The position numbers and the translations under genes are program-made. The notes beneath the pieces were generated by a model. The model saw only the letters and a program-made list of their open reading frames with translations. It was not told the origin of the DNA and ran no database searches. Shown here piece after piece: positions 1 to 7,802 of a DNA stretch of 20,427 nucleotides (its first letter is position 1; the number at the start of each line of letters is the position of its first letter). The stretch is from VFBF01 sp964530695 (GTDB lineage: Bacteria; Pseudomonadota; Alphaproteobacteria; Caulobacterales; Aquidulcibacteraceae), in the NCBI GenBank assembly GCA_964530695.1, contig CAZGYQ010000064.1, positions 1 through 20,427 of the forward strand, read 5' to 3'.

Positions 1-425
1 TGGCTGCCGATGTAGATCCACGAGCCGGCCGTCATCTGGCCGTACATCATGAGGCCCTTGCGATCGAGTTCGTCGAAATGCTCCCACGTCGCCCAGCGCG
101 GAACGAGGTTCGAGTTTGCGATCAGCACGCGCGGCGCGTCCGCATGCGTGCGGAAGACGCCGACGGGCTTTCCGGACTGCACGAGCAGCGTTTCGTCGTG
201 CTTGAGGCGCCGCAGCGTCTCCACGATCTTGTCATAGGACGCCCAGTCGCGCGCGGCGCGGCCGATGCCGCCGTAGACGACAAGCTCCTGCGGATACTCG
301 GCGACGTCCGGATCGAGATTGTTCATCAACATGCGCAGTGCGGCTTCGGTGAGCCAGCTCCGGCAGCTGATGTCGGTTCCGCGTGGCGCGCGGATGGTGC
401 GTGTGTCGTCGCGGCGTGGGTCCAC
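1..425 (-). CDS. hutU: Urocanate hydratase, N-terminal part (cut by window edge)
   Basis: Urocanate hydratase (urocanase) converts urocanate to 4-imidazolone-5-propionate with tightly bound NAD+, the second step of histidine degradation, in the cytoplasm. The minus strand reads about 141 codons before running off the left edge; the full enzyme is about 550 residues. Diagnostic N-terminal urocanase segments are visible: RAPRGTDISCRSWLTEAA, MNNLDPDVAEYPQELVVYGG, LLVQSGKPVGVFRTHADAPR, NSNLVPRWATWEHFDELDRK and GLMMYGQMTAGSWIYIGS. The start is taken as GTG at 425, preceded by a GGGAG ribosome site about 8 bases upstream and followed by VDPRRDDTRTIRAPRG. It begins 3 bases after the hutI stop, so the two are surely one transcript. 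Family assignment is very secure; only the start codon is an inference. Confidence 0.95.
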   Translation of the reverse strand, partial: MDPRRDDTRTIRAPRGTDISCRSWLTEAALRMLMNNLDPDVAEYPQELVVYGGIGRAARDWASYDKIVETLRRLKHDETLLVQSGKPVGVFRTHADAPRVLIANSNLVPRWATWEHFDELDRKGLMMYGQMTAGSWIYIGS

Positions 426-428
426 GAT

Positions 429-1658
429 CTAGTCTCCCTGAAGTTCTCTGGCGCGGCCCGCAAACACGCGCTCGCGGAGCAAGTTCGCGCCGATCCAGTA
501 GCTGAGTTCCGCCGGCTCGGTGATGTTCCAGACAGCGAGGTCGGCCGCCTTGCCGACTTCGAGCGTGCCGATCTCGTCGTGAAGTCCCAGCGCGCGGGCG
601 CCTTCGCGCGTCATGCCGGCGAGCGCTTCTTCCGGCGTCAGGCGAAAGAGGGTGCACGCCATGTTGAGCATGAGCAGGGGCGACGCCACCGGCGAACTGC
701 CGGGATTGCAGTCGGTCGCGATCGCCATCGGAACGCCGGCCGCGCGCAGCTTCTCGATGGGCGGCAATTTCGTTTCGCGTAGGGCGTAGAAGGCGCCGGG
801 AAGGAGCACCGCGACCGTGCCCGCTTTCGCCATGGCGGCGACGCCGGCGTCGTTCAGCCATTCGAGGTGATCGGCGGAAAGTGCGCCATGTCGCGCCGCG
901 AGGGCCGCGCCGTCGAGGTCGCTCAGCTGTTCCGCGTGCAGTTTGACCGGCAGACCATGCGCGCGGGCGGCGGCGAACACTCGTTCCACTTCCGTCGCGG
1001 TGAACCCGATGCCTTCACAGAAGGCGTCCACCGCATCGGCGGCCTTCGCCCCGGCAACCGCTGGAATCATCGTGTCCGCGACGAGGGAGACATAACCGTC
1101 GCGGTCGTTGGCGTACTCCGGGGGCAGGGCATGCAGGCCGAGAAATGTGCGCCGGATGCGCATGTCGCCGTCTTCGCCAAGGCGACGCGCGGCGTCGAGT
1201 TGCTTCAGTTCGTTCGCGAGATCGAGCCCGTAGCCGGACTTGATCTCCACGGTCGTCACGCCGCCGGCCTTGAGCGCGGCGAGCCGGGGCGCGGCCGCGC
1301 GGACCAGATCCTCGACGCTCGCGGCGCGCGTGGCCGCCACCGTCGAGACGATGCCGCCGCCGGCGCGCGCGATCTCCTCGTAGCTCGCGCCCTCAAGGCG
1401 CAACTCGAACTCGCGCGCGCGGTCGCCGCCGAAGACGAGGTGAGTGTGGCAATCCACAAGCCCCGGCGTGATCCAGCCGCCGCCGGCGCCGCGCACCTCG
1501 CGCGCAAGAATATCAGCGGGGCCGGGCAGGTCCGCCTGCGGGCCGAGCCAGACGATGCGGCCATCCTGCGCCGCGATGGCGCCCCGGCGGATTGCGCCGT
1601 AGGGCGCAGGCCCCGCCATCGTGGCGAGGTTTGCGTCGATCCATAGGGTATCCCACAT
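429..1658 (-). CDS. hutI: Imidazolonepropionase
   Basis: Imidazolonepropionase hydrolyses 4-imidazolone-5-propionate to N-formimidoyl-L-glutamate, the third step of histidine degradation, using a mononuclear metal centre of the amidohydrolase superfamily. The protein is 409 residues from ATG 1658, the usual length. It shows the metal-binding VDCHTHLVFGGDRA motif (His71 and His73), LHAEQLSD (His241, Glu243), SADHLEWL (His264) and the ATDCNPGS segment with Asp316. The N-terminus MWDTLWIDANLATM matches the family, and ATG 1658 has AGGGA just upstream. The ATG at 1685 would add nine residues and has no ribosome site, so I did not use it. The gene is followed after 3 bases by hutU and is divergent from hutG across 47 bases. 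Confidence 0.97.
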   Translation of the reverse strand: MWDTLWIDANLATMAGPAPYGAIRRGAIAAQDGRIVWLGPQADLPGPADILAREVRGAGGGWITPGLVDCHTHLVFGGDRAREFELRLEGASYEEIARAGGGIVSTVAATRAASVEDLVRAAAPRLAALKAGGVTTVEIKSGYGLDLANELKQLDAARRLGEDGDMRIRRTFLGLHALPPEYANDRDGYVSLVADTMIPAVAGAKAADAVDAFCEGIGFTATEVERVFAAARAHGLPVKLHAEQLSDLDGAALAARHGALSADHLEWLNDAGVAAMAKAGTVAVLLPGAFYALRETKLPPIEKLRAAGVPMAIATDCNPGSSPVASPLLMLNMACTLFRLTPEEALAGMTREGARALGLHDEIGTLEVGKAADLAVWNITEPAELSYWIGANLLRERVFAGRARELQGD

Positions 1659-1676
1659 GCGGTCCCTATAGACCGC
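1659..1676. promoter_or_regulatory. 18-bp inverted repeat between hutI and hutG
   Basis: GCGGTC and GACCGC form perfect 6-base arms around the spacer CCTATA. The repeat touches the hutI start codon and covers its ribosome site, within the 47-base divergent hutI/hutG gap. It could be an operator for a hut regulator or a small hairpin at the hutI ribosome site. No regulator gene is next to it, so the role is inference. Confidence 0.4.
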
Positions 1677-1705
1677 AACGGGCATTCGCCGCTAGGAGCG
1701 CGGGC

Positions 1706-2605
1706 ATGACCTCTGATTGCCGTTCGTGGACATCTGTCGCCAATCTCTTGTGCGCCGATCGGGATGCGCCGGTCGCCGTGCTCGGCGCGCCATTGGCGGA
1801 GCGCTCGCTGACGCCGGGGCGTTGCGATCTGGCGCCGAAGGCGGTGCGCGCGGCGCTGTCGCGGATGAGCGTCTATGATCTGGAAACCGGCGTCGACCTT
1901 TCCGCCATGCGCGTGTTCGACGCCGGGGACGTCGATCTCAAGCTGGTGGACCCGGCGGCGGCCTTCGCTCCAGTCCGCGACGCCCTTGCGCCGCTCGTGG
2001 AGCGTCATCAACTGACTGTCCTGCTCGGCGGCAACAACGCGGTGACCCGTCCCGCTGTCCATGCGCTGAGCCCGTCGCTCAAGCGGGTCGGCCTGCTCAC
2101 ACTGGACGCGCACTTTGACCTGCGGGACACCGATTGCGGATTGACCAACGGCAATCCCGTGCAGGCGTTGCTCGAGGACGGCTTGCCCGGCGCACACATT
2201 GCGCAGATCGGGATCGCGCCGTTCGCCAACACCGAGAAGGCGCACAACAAGGCGCGTGTGGCGGGCATCCATGTGGCGACGCTGCGCCAGTGTCGCGAGG
2301 CCGGTCTCGTGGCGACGGCGCAGCGGATGCTGGCGACGCTGGAGCCTCAGTGCGATGTGATCCACGTCGATTTCGACATCGACGTCATCGACCGCGCGCA
2401 ATGTCCTGGCGCTCCTGGCGCGCGACCGGGCGGCGTCGCCGCGCACGACTTCTTCGACGCTGCGCGCGCGATCGCCGCGCATCCCAAGGTGCGCAGCGTC
2501 GATCTCACGGAGTTCGATCCGTCGCTTGATGTCGCCGACGTCACGTCGCTGACGGCGGCGCGCTGGTTTGCGGAAATTCTCGCCGGTGTCTCGTTGCGTG
2601 TTTGA
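1706..2605 (+). CDS. hutG: Arginase-fold formimidoylglutamase-like protein (HutG type)
   Basis: Predicted to remove the formimino group of N-formimidoyl-L-glutamate (giving glutamate plus formamide), the last step of the histidine route started by hutU and hutI. The 299-residue protein is an arginase/agmatinase/formimidoylglutamase (ureohydrolase) family member. It carries LTLDAHFDLR (Asp134, His136, Asp138), TNGNPVQAL, which resembles the substrate loop of formimidoylglutamases, HVDFDIDVID (Asp224, Asp226) and VDLTEFDPSLD near 265-275. The usual GGDH motif that supplies a manganese-binding histidine reads GGNN here (108-111). ATG 1706 is chosen because AGGAG lies 7 bases upstream (1694-1698); the frame is open further upstream, but that part overlaps hutI. 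The function rests mainly on hut context. A different ureohydrolase substrate is possible. Confidence 0.85.
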   Translation: MTSDCRSWTSVANLLCADRDAPVAVLGAPLAERSLTPGRCDLAPKAVRAALSRMSVYDLETGVDLSAMRVFDAGDVDLKLVDPAAAFAPVRDALAPLVERHQLTVLLGGNNAVTRPAVHALSPSLKRVGLLTLDAHFDLRDTDCGLTNGNPVQALLEDGLPGAHIAQIGIAPFANTEKAHNKARVAGIHVATLRQCREAGLVATAQRMLATLEPQCDVIHVDFDIDVIDRAQCPGAPGARPGGVAAHDFFDAARAIAAHPKVRSVDLTEFDPSLDVADVTSLTAARWFAEILAGVSLRV

Positions 2606-3751
2606 TCAGCGTGGACGCGAGACGTGCCCGCGCGTGATTTCGGCGAGACGTGTCACGCCAAGCAGCGCCATGTCGCGGCGCAACTCGGTCGCGAGAATCT
2701 CGAGCGCCTTCGACACGCCCGCCTCGCCGCCGGCGCCGAGGCCGTAAAGATAGGCGCGCCCGATGGCTACGCCGTCCGCGCCGAGCGCCAGCGCGGTCAG
2801 GATGTCCGTGCCGCGCCGCACGCCGCCGTCGAAGATGACGCTGGCGCGTCCGCTCACCGCGTCCACCACTTCCGGCAGCGCATCGATGGTGGCCGAAACG
2901 CGATCGAGTTGGCGCCCGCCATGGTTCGACACCCACACGCCGCCGGCGCCGATGGCGAGGCATTCGCGCGCGTCGCTGGCGCTCATCACGCCCTTGATGG
3001 CGACGGGACCGTCCCATTGCTCGATGAGCCAGCCGGCGTCCTTCCACGACACGGTGCGGTCGAACTGGCTGTCGATGAAGCCCATGATGCCGCCGGGGTG
3101 GTCGCCGCCGACGCCGTCGAAGTTGGCGGGTGTGATGCGCGGCGACGTTGCGAGGCGATATGCCCACGTCGGCCGCGACAGGACGTCGAGCGCCGTGGTC
3201 ATGGAAATTTTCGGGGGGATGGTGAACCGGTTCTTCGGATCGCGTTCGCGGTTTCCCGCGACGGACACGTCCACGGTCAGCGCAAGCGCGGTGAACCCCG
3301 CCGCCTTCGCCCGCGCCAGTCCTTCGCGGACAAGCCCCCGATCCTTCCAGACATAGACCTGGAACCACTTCGGTCCCGGCGCGACCGTGGCCACATCCTC
3401 CACCCGCGTCGAGCCAATGGTCGACATGGAGTAGATTGTCTTCGCCTTCGTCGCAGCGCGCGCTACCGCCATCTCACCTTCGTGGTGGAAGAGACGCGAC
3501 GCCGCGGTGGGCGTGATGAAGAAGGGCAACGCACTCTCGGCGCCCATGATGGTCGTCGACATGTCGATGCTGGAGATGTCTTTCAGCACCGACCAGTGCA
3601 GGGTGTGCTCGCGCAGACGGTGCACATTGCGCGCCAGCGTGATCTCGTCGTCGGAGCCGCCGTCGATGTAGTCGAACACCATCCGCGGCAGCCGCGCCTT
3701 CGCGAGCAGACGCAGGTCGGCGATATTGCGGGCGCGGGAGAGGGGGATCAT
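2606..3751 (-). CDS. FMN-dependent alpha-hydroxy-acid dehydrogenase/oxidase (L-lactate dehydrogenase-like)
   Basis: Oxidises an (S)-2-hydroxy acid, such as L-lactate, mandelate or glycolate, to the 2-oxo acid with FMN; in bacteria such enzymes often pass electrons to quinones. The protein is 381 residues from ATG 3751, normal for the family. It contains MVFDYIDGGSDDE near the N-terminus, the FMN-contact segment WFQVYVWKDRGL, the active-site block VSNHGGRQLD (catalytic base His277, substrate-binding Arg280), and the phosphate-binding end segments FDGGVRRGTDILTALALGAD and GVAIGRAYLYGL. A second ATG at 3802 would add 17 residues; neither has a convincing ribosome site, and the shorter start fits homologues better. 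Its stop abuts that of hutG with no spacer. The exact substrate cannot be read from the sequence. Confidence 0.92.
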   Translation of the reverse strand: MIPLSRARNIADLRLLAKARLPRMVFDYIDGGSDDEITLARNVHRLREHTLHWSVLKDISSIDMSTTIMGAESALPFFITPTAASRLFHHEGEMAVARAATKAKTIYSMSTIGSTRVEDVATVAPGPKWFQVYVWKDRGLVREGLARAKAAGFTALALTVDVSVAGNRERDPKNRFTIPPKISMTTALDVLSRPTWAYRLATSPRITPANFDGVGGDHPGGIMGFIDSQFDRTVSWKDAGWLIEQWDGPVAIKGVMSASDARECLAIGAGGVWVSNHGGRQLDRVSATIDALPEVVDAVSGRASVIFDGGVRRGTDILTALALGADGVAIGRAYLYGLGAGGEAGVSKALEILATELRRDMALLGVTRLAEITRGHVSRPR

Positions 3752-3935
3752 GGGTCCGAATAGCTGCAAGCCGTGCGGCGGGGATCGCAAGTCCTGTGTC
3801 ATGCGGGACCCAGATGCAAGCGCCCCCGCGGCCGGCGGCGATCAGGTCGCGTGGCGCCAAGGAGGCAATGCGGTATCGTAGGCGCGTCCGATGGCGCTGG
3901 GCCCCTGTCGGCAGGCGCAAGGCGGAAAGGCAGAA

Positions 3936-4496
3936 ATGGACTTCGTCGACCTCATCTCCAATCACGCATGGGCCGTCTATGGCATCGCTATCCTGCTGCC
4001 CTTCGTGCAGGAGGATGCCGCGGTTATCGGCGCTGCGAGCGCGGCGGCCACGGGGCATGGCGACGCCGCCGGACTGTTCGCCGCCACGCTTTTCGGTCTG
4101 ATTCTGAGCGACGCCTGGAAGTACTGGGCCGGCCGCTTCGCCCACGCACATCCAGGAACGGCGAAACTAGCTTCCGACCCCCGCGTGATCGCCGCGCGCG
4201 AACGTGTCGTCAATCGGCTGGGCGTCGCCTTGATGATCGCACGGTTTGTCCCCGGAACGCGGATTCCGCTCTATGTGGCGTGCGGGTTGTTCAAGGCGCC
4301 GTTTCCGCGCTTCCTGATCATCATCATCTTCTCCGGCGCGCTGTACCTCGCGGTCGCGTTCATCGTGTTCGCGACACTGGGCGCGGCGCTGGGCGAGCAG
4401 GTTCGCACGGCGCTTCCGGTCGTTGTCGTGGTCGTGATCCTGGGCGTTCTCGGCGCGCAATGGATCGCGAGATCGCTGCGCGGAAGGGCACCGTAG
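3936..4496 (+). CDS. DedA-family (SNARE-associated/VTT) membrane protein
   Basis: A 186-residue inner-membrane protein of the DedA family. Members are linked to phospholipid handling, membrane homeostasis and proton-dependent stress tolerance. Several hydrophobic segments are visible (about 12-35, 44-60, 95-118, 126-150 and 158-176). Acidic residues Glu26 and Asp27 in LLPFVQEDAAV and the RFVPGTR segment (Arg103 and Arg109) match charged positions that are important in characterised DedA proteins such as YqjA. ATG 3936 follows GGAAAGG by about 5 bases and gives the family-like N-terminus MDFVDLISNHAW; the frame is open upstream to 3891 without a better start. It stands alone on this strand, divergent from the hydroxy-acid dehydrogenase, and its own job is unknown. 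Confidence 0.88.
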   Translation: MDFVDLISNHAWAVYGIAILLPFVQEDAAVIGAASAAATGHGDAAGLFAATLFGLILSDAWKYWAGRFAHAHPGTAKLASDPRVIAARERVVNRLGVALMIARFVPGTRIPLYVACGLFKAPFPRFLIIIIFSGALYLAVAFIVFATLGAALGEQVRTALPVVVVVVILGVLGAQWIARSLRGRAP

Positions 4497-4604
4497 CGAT
4501 CTTCTACCATATTATTTCATAGCACACCACAAATGTGAGAACGGCACACGCAGACCAAGTCAAGAAGGAGAGGCCAGCCACGGTACCCGTGCGGATCGGC
4601 GCTC

Positions 4605-5885
4605 TCACGCGTCCTGGTGCAGTATGACCCTGTGCGCCGTCCGGTCGAGAAGCCACTTCAGCGCGGGCCCGGTCATGATCGTCGTCGCAACCGCCATGAT
4701 CACCAGCATCGTGAAGACGTCCTGCGGGATGAAGCCCAGGCTGAAGCCGACATTCAGGACGATCAGCTCCATCAACGCGCGCGTGTTCATCAGCACGCCA
4801 AGAATCCGGGCGTCTTCGGCGTTGATGCCGCTCATGCGGGCCGCGATGTAGACCGGCGCGATCTTCGTCACCACCGCGACAACGAGGAAGATCAGGCACC
4901 AGCTCCAGTCCCCCGCCGTGTCGAGGCCCCAGATATTGGTGCGCAGGCCGGTGTAGGTGAAGAAGATCGGCAGGAAAAAAGTGAGCACGAACGATCCGAC
5001 CTGCGATCGCCACGCTTCGACAAAGGCGACGTGACGATGGAAAATCAGGCCGACAAGAAACCCCCCGAATATCGTGAAGATGCCCAGCGCCCGTGTGGCG
5101 ATCCCGCCCAGAAAAACAAGCGCGAACACGATCGCCATGAGATGAGGCGATACGGCTTGGCGTTCAATGGGAAACCGGCGCAGGAGGCCATCGACCAGCG
5201 GTCGGCCGGCGAACCAGGCAGCCAGAGCGAGCGCGGCGAGGCCTGCAATCTGCCACGTCGCGCCCGTCACCGAAAATTGCTGCGATGCATACGCGGAAAT
5301 ACCCGCGAGAAGCACCCACCCCAGAACATCGTTCGCTGCGGCCGCCGAGATTGCGATGACGCCCACATCGGTGCGCGTGAGAGCGTACTCGCGCAGGATC
5401 CGCCCGAGAATGGGCACGGCCGTGATGGCCAGCGCCACCGCGACGAAGAGGGAATAGGTGAGGCTGTCGGTCCCCGGAGCCAGCACAGAGGCCGACAGAA
5501 ATCCAAGCGCTAGGCCCGCCGCGAGCGGCGTGACGACACTAGCAACAGTGATGAGCAACATCGCTCGCCGGTTCCTGGCGTTGGCGAGTCGTGCAAACTC
5601 GAAATCGCATCCGATCTGGAACATCAGCAGAATGAGGCCGATCTGGCTCAGCACGAGCATCGGCGGCGCGGACGCCGGGTCGAAGATCGCCGTCGATACC
5701 TTCGGAAAGGCAGCCGCGAGAAAGGAGGGGCCAAGCAGCAGTCCCGCCACGATCTCGCCGACCGCGCGCGGCTGGCGGATCGCGGCGGCGGCGGCGCCGG
5801 CGACGCGCGCAGCGAGAATGATGACGATGAGCTGGACAAGGGTCGCCGCAAGGACGTCTTCGGTCTGGTGCACTGATCCGTTCAC
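4605..5885 (-). CDS. CPA2-family cation:proton antiporter
   Basis: A 426-residue polytopic membrane protein of the monovalent cation:proton antiporter-2 family (Na+/H+ exchanger domain), exchanging Na+ or K+ for protons at the inner membrane. Visible family features are the early segment RQPRAVGEIVAGLLLGPS, LILLMFQIGCDFEF, AITAVPILGRILRE and ISAAAANDVLGW, where Asn185-Asp186 sits at the ion-binding position. About twelve hydrophobic segments fill the chain. There is no RCK or TrkA-N regulatory domain after the membrane part, unlike KefB/KefC. GTG 5885 is chosen as start because it overlaps the stop of the upstream SGNH gene in a four-base GTGA, implying translational coupling. A TTG at 5903 would add six residues. 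The ion specificity cannot be predicted. Confidence 0.92.
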   Translation of the reverse strand: MNGSVHQTEDVLAATLVQLIVIILAARVAGAAAAAIRQPRAVGEIVAGLLLGPSFLAAAFPKVSTAIFDPASAPPMLVLSQIGLILLMFQIGCDFEFARLANARNRRAMLLITVASVVTPLAAGLALGFLSASVLAPGTDSLTYSLFVAVALAITAVPILGRILREYALTRTDVGVIAISAAAANDVLGWVLLAGISAYASQQFSVTGATWQIAGLAALALAAWFAGRPLVDGLLRRFPIERQAVSPHLMAIVFALVFLGGIATRALGIFTIFGGFLVGLIFHRHVAFVEAWRSQVGSFVLTFFLPIFFTYTGLRTNIWGLDTAGDWSWCLIFLVVAVVTKIAPVYIAARMSGINAEDARILGVLMNTRALMELIVLNVGFSLGFIPQDVFTMLVIMAVATTIMTGPALKWLLDRTAHRVILHQDA

Positions 5886-6592
5886 GGCGTGGGTGCTCCG
5901 CAACGACCGATCCGGCCCGCCTCGCGCCTGACATGAGGACGAAGAATTCGTCGCCAGGCGCGGTACCCCGCATCGCTCATGTGCAGCCCGTCCGCCGCGT
6001 AGATGTTGCGCGGCGCGCCGTGGGTCATCATGGCCTTCGCCACGTCGACGTAGCGAAGGTCCGTCTGGGAGCGTGCGAGCGTTTGGATCGCTGCGTTGAC
6101 CTCGCGTTGCTGCGCCAGCTGGCGAATCCGCAACGGCGAAGGTTTGAGCGAGAGGAAATAGACCGGCGTCGCGCCCAGAATGTTTCGCTTCGCCTCGAGA
6201 AATTCCTGAAAGGCCGAGACGACCTCTTCCGGCGTGCGACCGGCGGCGATGTCATTTTCACCGGCGTAGAAGAAGATTGCTTGCGGCGAACGTCGGCGGG
6301 TCAAAACGCGGAAATTGCGGTTGACGTCGGTGATTGTAGCGCCGCCGAAGCCGCGGTTGACGACCGGGTATGGCGCCATGTCCGTGGCTAGGTTTCGCCA
6401 GAGCCTGAAACTCGAAGATCCCACGAACATGATGGCGCAAGGGGCGTCTACCCGTTCATCCGCGCTGGCGAAGGCCAAAATCTCGGCGGCGAACGGCTCC
6501 TGTCTGTCGGCAGAGGGCGCTTGGGCGCTTGCATCGCCTGCGACCAACCAAAGCGCAGCCGCCAGTAACCCGCCCTTCGCCCAGTCTTTCAC
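5882..6592 (-). CDS. Secreted SGNH/GDSL-family hydrolase
   Basis: A predicted exported esterase or deacetylase of the SGNH superfamily. From GTG 6592 it is 236 residues, starting with a signal peptide (VKDWAKGG, then a hydrophobic LLAAALWLVAG and an ASAQA cleavage site). The catalytic blocks are visible: block I FVGSSSFRLW (Ser nucleophile near 60), block II VNRGFGGATI, block III FYAGENDI (Asn near 113), and block V DGLHMSDAGY (Asp201, His204). The ATG at 6667 would put 25 polar residues before the signal peptide, has no ribosome site and lies on a LacI-type operator, so the internal GTG is preferred. Carbohydrate acetylesterase is a plausible role given the glycosidase and LacI regulator nearby, but the substrate is not shown. 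Its stop overlaps the antiporter start. Confidence 0.88.
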   Translation of the reverse strand: MKDWAKGGLLAAALWLVAGDASAQAPSADRQEPFAAEILAFASADERVDAPCAIMFVGSSSFRLWRNLATDMAPYPVVNRGFGGATITDVNRNFRVLTRRRSPQAIFFYAGENDIAAGRTPEEVVSAFQEFLEAKRNILGATPVYFLSLKPSPLRIRQLAQQREVNAAIQTLARSQTDLRYVDVAKAMMTHGAPRNIYAADGLHMSDAGYRAWRRILRPHVRREAGRIGRCGAPTP

Positions 6593-6652
6593 CTTGTCCG
6601 CCCCGTTGGCTGGCCGGGCGCCACCTGGATGGCGCGTCTGGTTGATCTGTAT

Positions 6653-6666
6653 TGACAAGGTTGTCA
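6653..6666. promoter_or_regulatory. LacI-type operator palindrome
   Basis: TGACAAGGTTGTCA is an inverted repeat with perfect 6-base arms around a 2-base centre, the layout of LacI-family operators (many of which have CG at the centre). It lies in the divergent region between the SGNH hydrolase (start 6592) and the LacI-family gene (start about 6800), so it could control both. Binding by the neighbouring regulator is inferred from position. Confidence 0.6.
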
Positions 6667-6799
6667 TACGGACACAAGCCCAAACAGGGTCGCAGTGTTC
6701 GGCATGTCAGTCGCGAAGAACGACTGCCGCGACGCCTGGCTACGGAGACGCGCGATTGGGGAAGTCATGTCGTCCGGCTGAGTGTTCATGGAGTCAGAT

Positions 6800-7795
6800 G
6801 TGACGACCACCATCACCGAGGTCGCCCAGCGCGCTGGCGTCTCGATCAAGACAGTGTCGCGCGTGCTGAACGGGGAGCCGCATGTCCGGCCGGGGGTGCG
6901 CGAGAGAGTGCTTGAGGCAGCAAAGGAGCTCGCATACACGCCGAACCAGGCGGCGCGACGTCTGGCGGGCAGCCGGTCCTTCCTGATCGCTTTTCTCTAC
7001 CACAATCCCTCGCCGAGTTACGTGGGCGGCATACAGGCCGGCGCTGCGCGCAGGTGCCGGGAACTCGGATACCATCTGGTCGTCGAACCGCTTGAGCGGG
7101 AAGTCGGCAACGAACTCGAGCCGCTGACGGCGATGGTCAAGACGCTCGCACCGGACGGGATCATTCTCATTCCGCCGCTTTCTGACGATGTCGGCCTGCT
7201 TTCCCATCTCGCAACGCTCAATGCGCAGGTTGTGCGCATCGCCGGGTACGTGGACGGGCCGGGATTCAAGCTGGAAACGCCGGAGCGGGAAGGCGGGCGC
7301 CTCGGCGTCGAGCACTTGCTCGCGTTCGGACATCGACGCATCGGCATCGTGGCGCCGCCTGCGGGCCACCATGCCGCCTCGGAGCGCTTGCACGGATATT
7401 TCGACGCCATGGAGGCCGCGGGAATCCCCGCCGACCCCAGCCTCGTCATCGCAGGCAAGTTCGATGTCGATTCCGGGCGCGACGCGGCGCAAAAGCTGCT
7501 TGCATTACCCGATCCGCCGACCGCCATTTTCGCGGCCAATGACGACATGGCGTTGGGCGTCGTCCGCGCGGCGCGCGAGGCCGGACTGGGAATTCCCGAA
7601 GACATCTCCGTCGTCGGCTTTGACGATACGCCTGCAAGCCGCACCGGCTGGCCGCCCATGACCACCGTTCGCCAGCCCCTCGAAGAGCTAGGCGCCGCAG
7701 CGGTCCAGGCGATCGTTCTCGGCGACCGGCATTTCGCGGAGGAGTGCCGGTTTGATCTCGTCTCCCGCGGGTCCGTGGGGCCCGCGAAGCGATAG
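6800..7795 (+). CDS. LacI-family transcriptional regulator
   Basis: A sugar-responsive repressor of the LacI/GalR family, 331 residues from GTG 6800. The N-terminus ITEVAQRAGVSIKTVSRVLN is the DNA-binding helix-turn-helix (about 4-23), followed by the hinge region AARRLAGSRS (near 51-60). The periplasmic-binding-protein-like effector domain includes FGHRRIGIVAPP, AIFAANDDMALGV and ISVVGFDDTP. GTG 6800 has GGAG 6 bases upstream; an in-frame ATG at 6788 and GTG at 6782 are alternatives that would add 4 or 6 residues. A LacI-type palindrome lies about 135 bases upstream. The likely regulon is the SGNH-antiporter pair, possibly also the cupin-like and GH2 genes, with a sugar or uronide as effector. 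The effector is not identifiable from sequence. Confidence 0.95.
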   Translation: MTTTITEVAQRAGVSIKTVSRVLNGEPHVRPGVRERVLEAAKELAYTPNQAARRLAGSRSFLIAFLYHNPSPSYVGGIQAGAARRCRELGYHLVVEPLEREVGNELEPLTAMVKTLAPDGIILIPPLSDDVGLLSHLATLNAQVVRIAGYVDGPGFKLETPEREGGRLGVEHLLAFGHRRIGIVAPPAGHHAASERLHGYFDAMEAAGIPADPSLVIAGKFDVDSGRDAAQKLLALPDPPTAIFAANDDMALGVVRAAREAGLGIPEDISVVGFDDTPASRTGWPPMTTVRQPLEELGAAAVQAIVLGDRHFAEECRFDLVSRGSVGPAKR

Positions 7796-7802
7796 ATCGG
7801 TT

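Noticed and set aside
78..782. Long plus-strand open frame of 234 codons over hutU/hutI
   Set aside because: It is antisense to two clear hut genes, shows no family features and is a by-product of GC-rich codon usage.
867..1646. Long plus-strand open frame within hutI
   Set aside because: Antisense shadow of imidazolonepropionase, with arginine-rich low-complexity translation and no ribosome site.
3868..4101. ATG right after a strong AAGGAGG (3859-3865) upstream of the DedA gene
   Set aside because: Spacing to the ATG is only 2 bases, the frame overlaps DedA out of phase and the product is arginine-rich without features.
4579..4591. CACGG-TAC-CCGTG dyad between DedA and the antiporter, considered as a terminator
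   Set aside because: Arms of 5 bases and no T-run on either strand; too weak to call.
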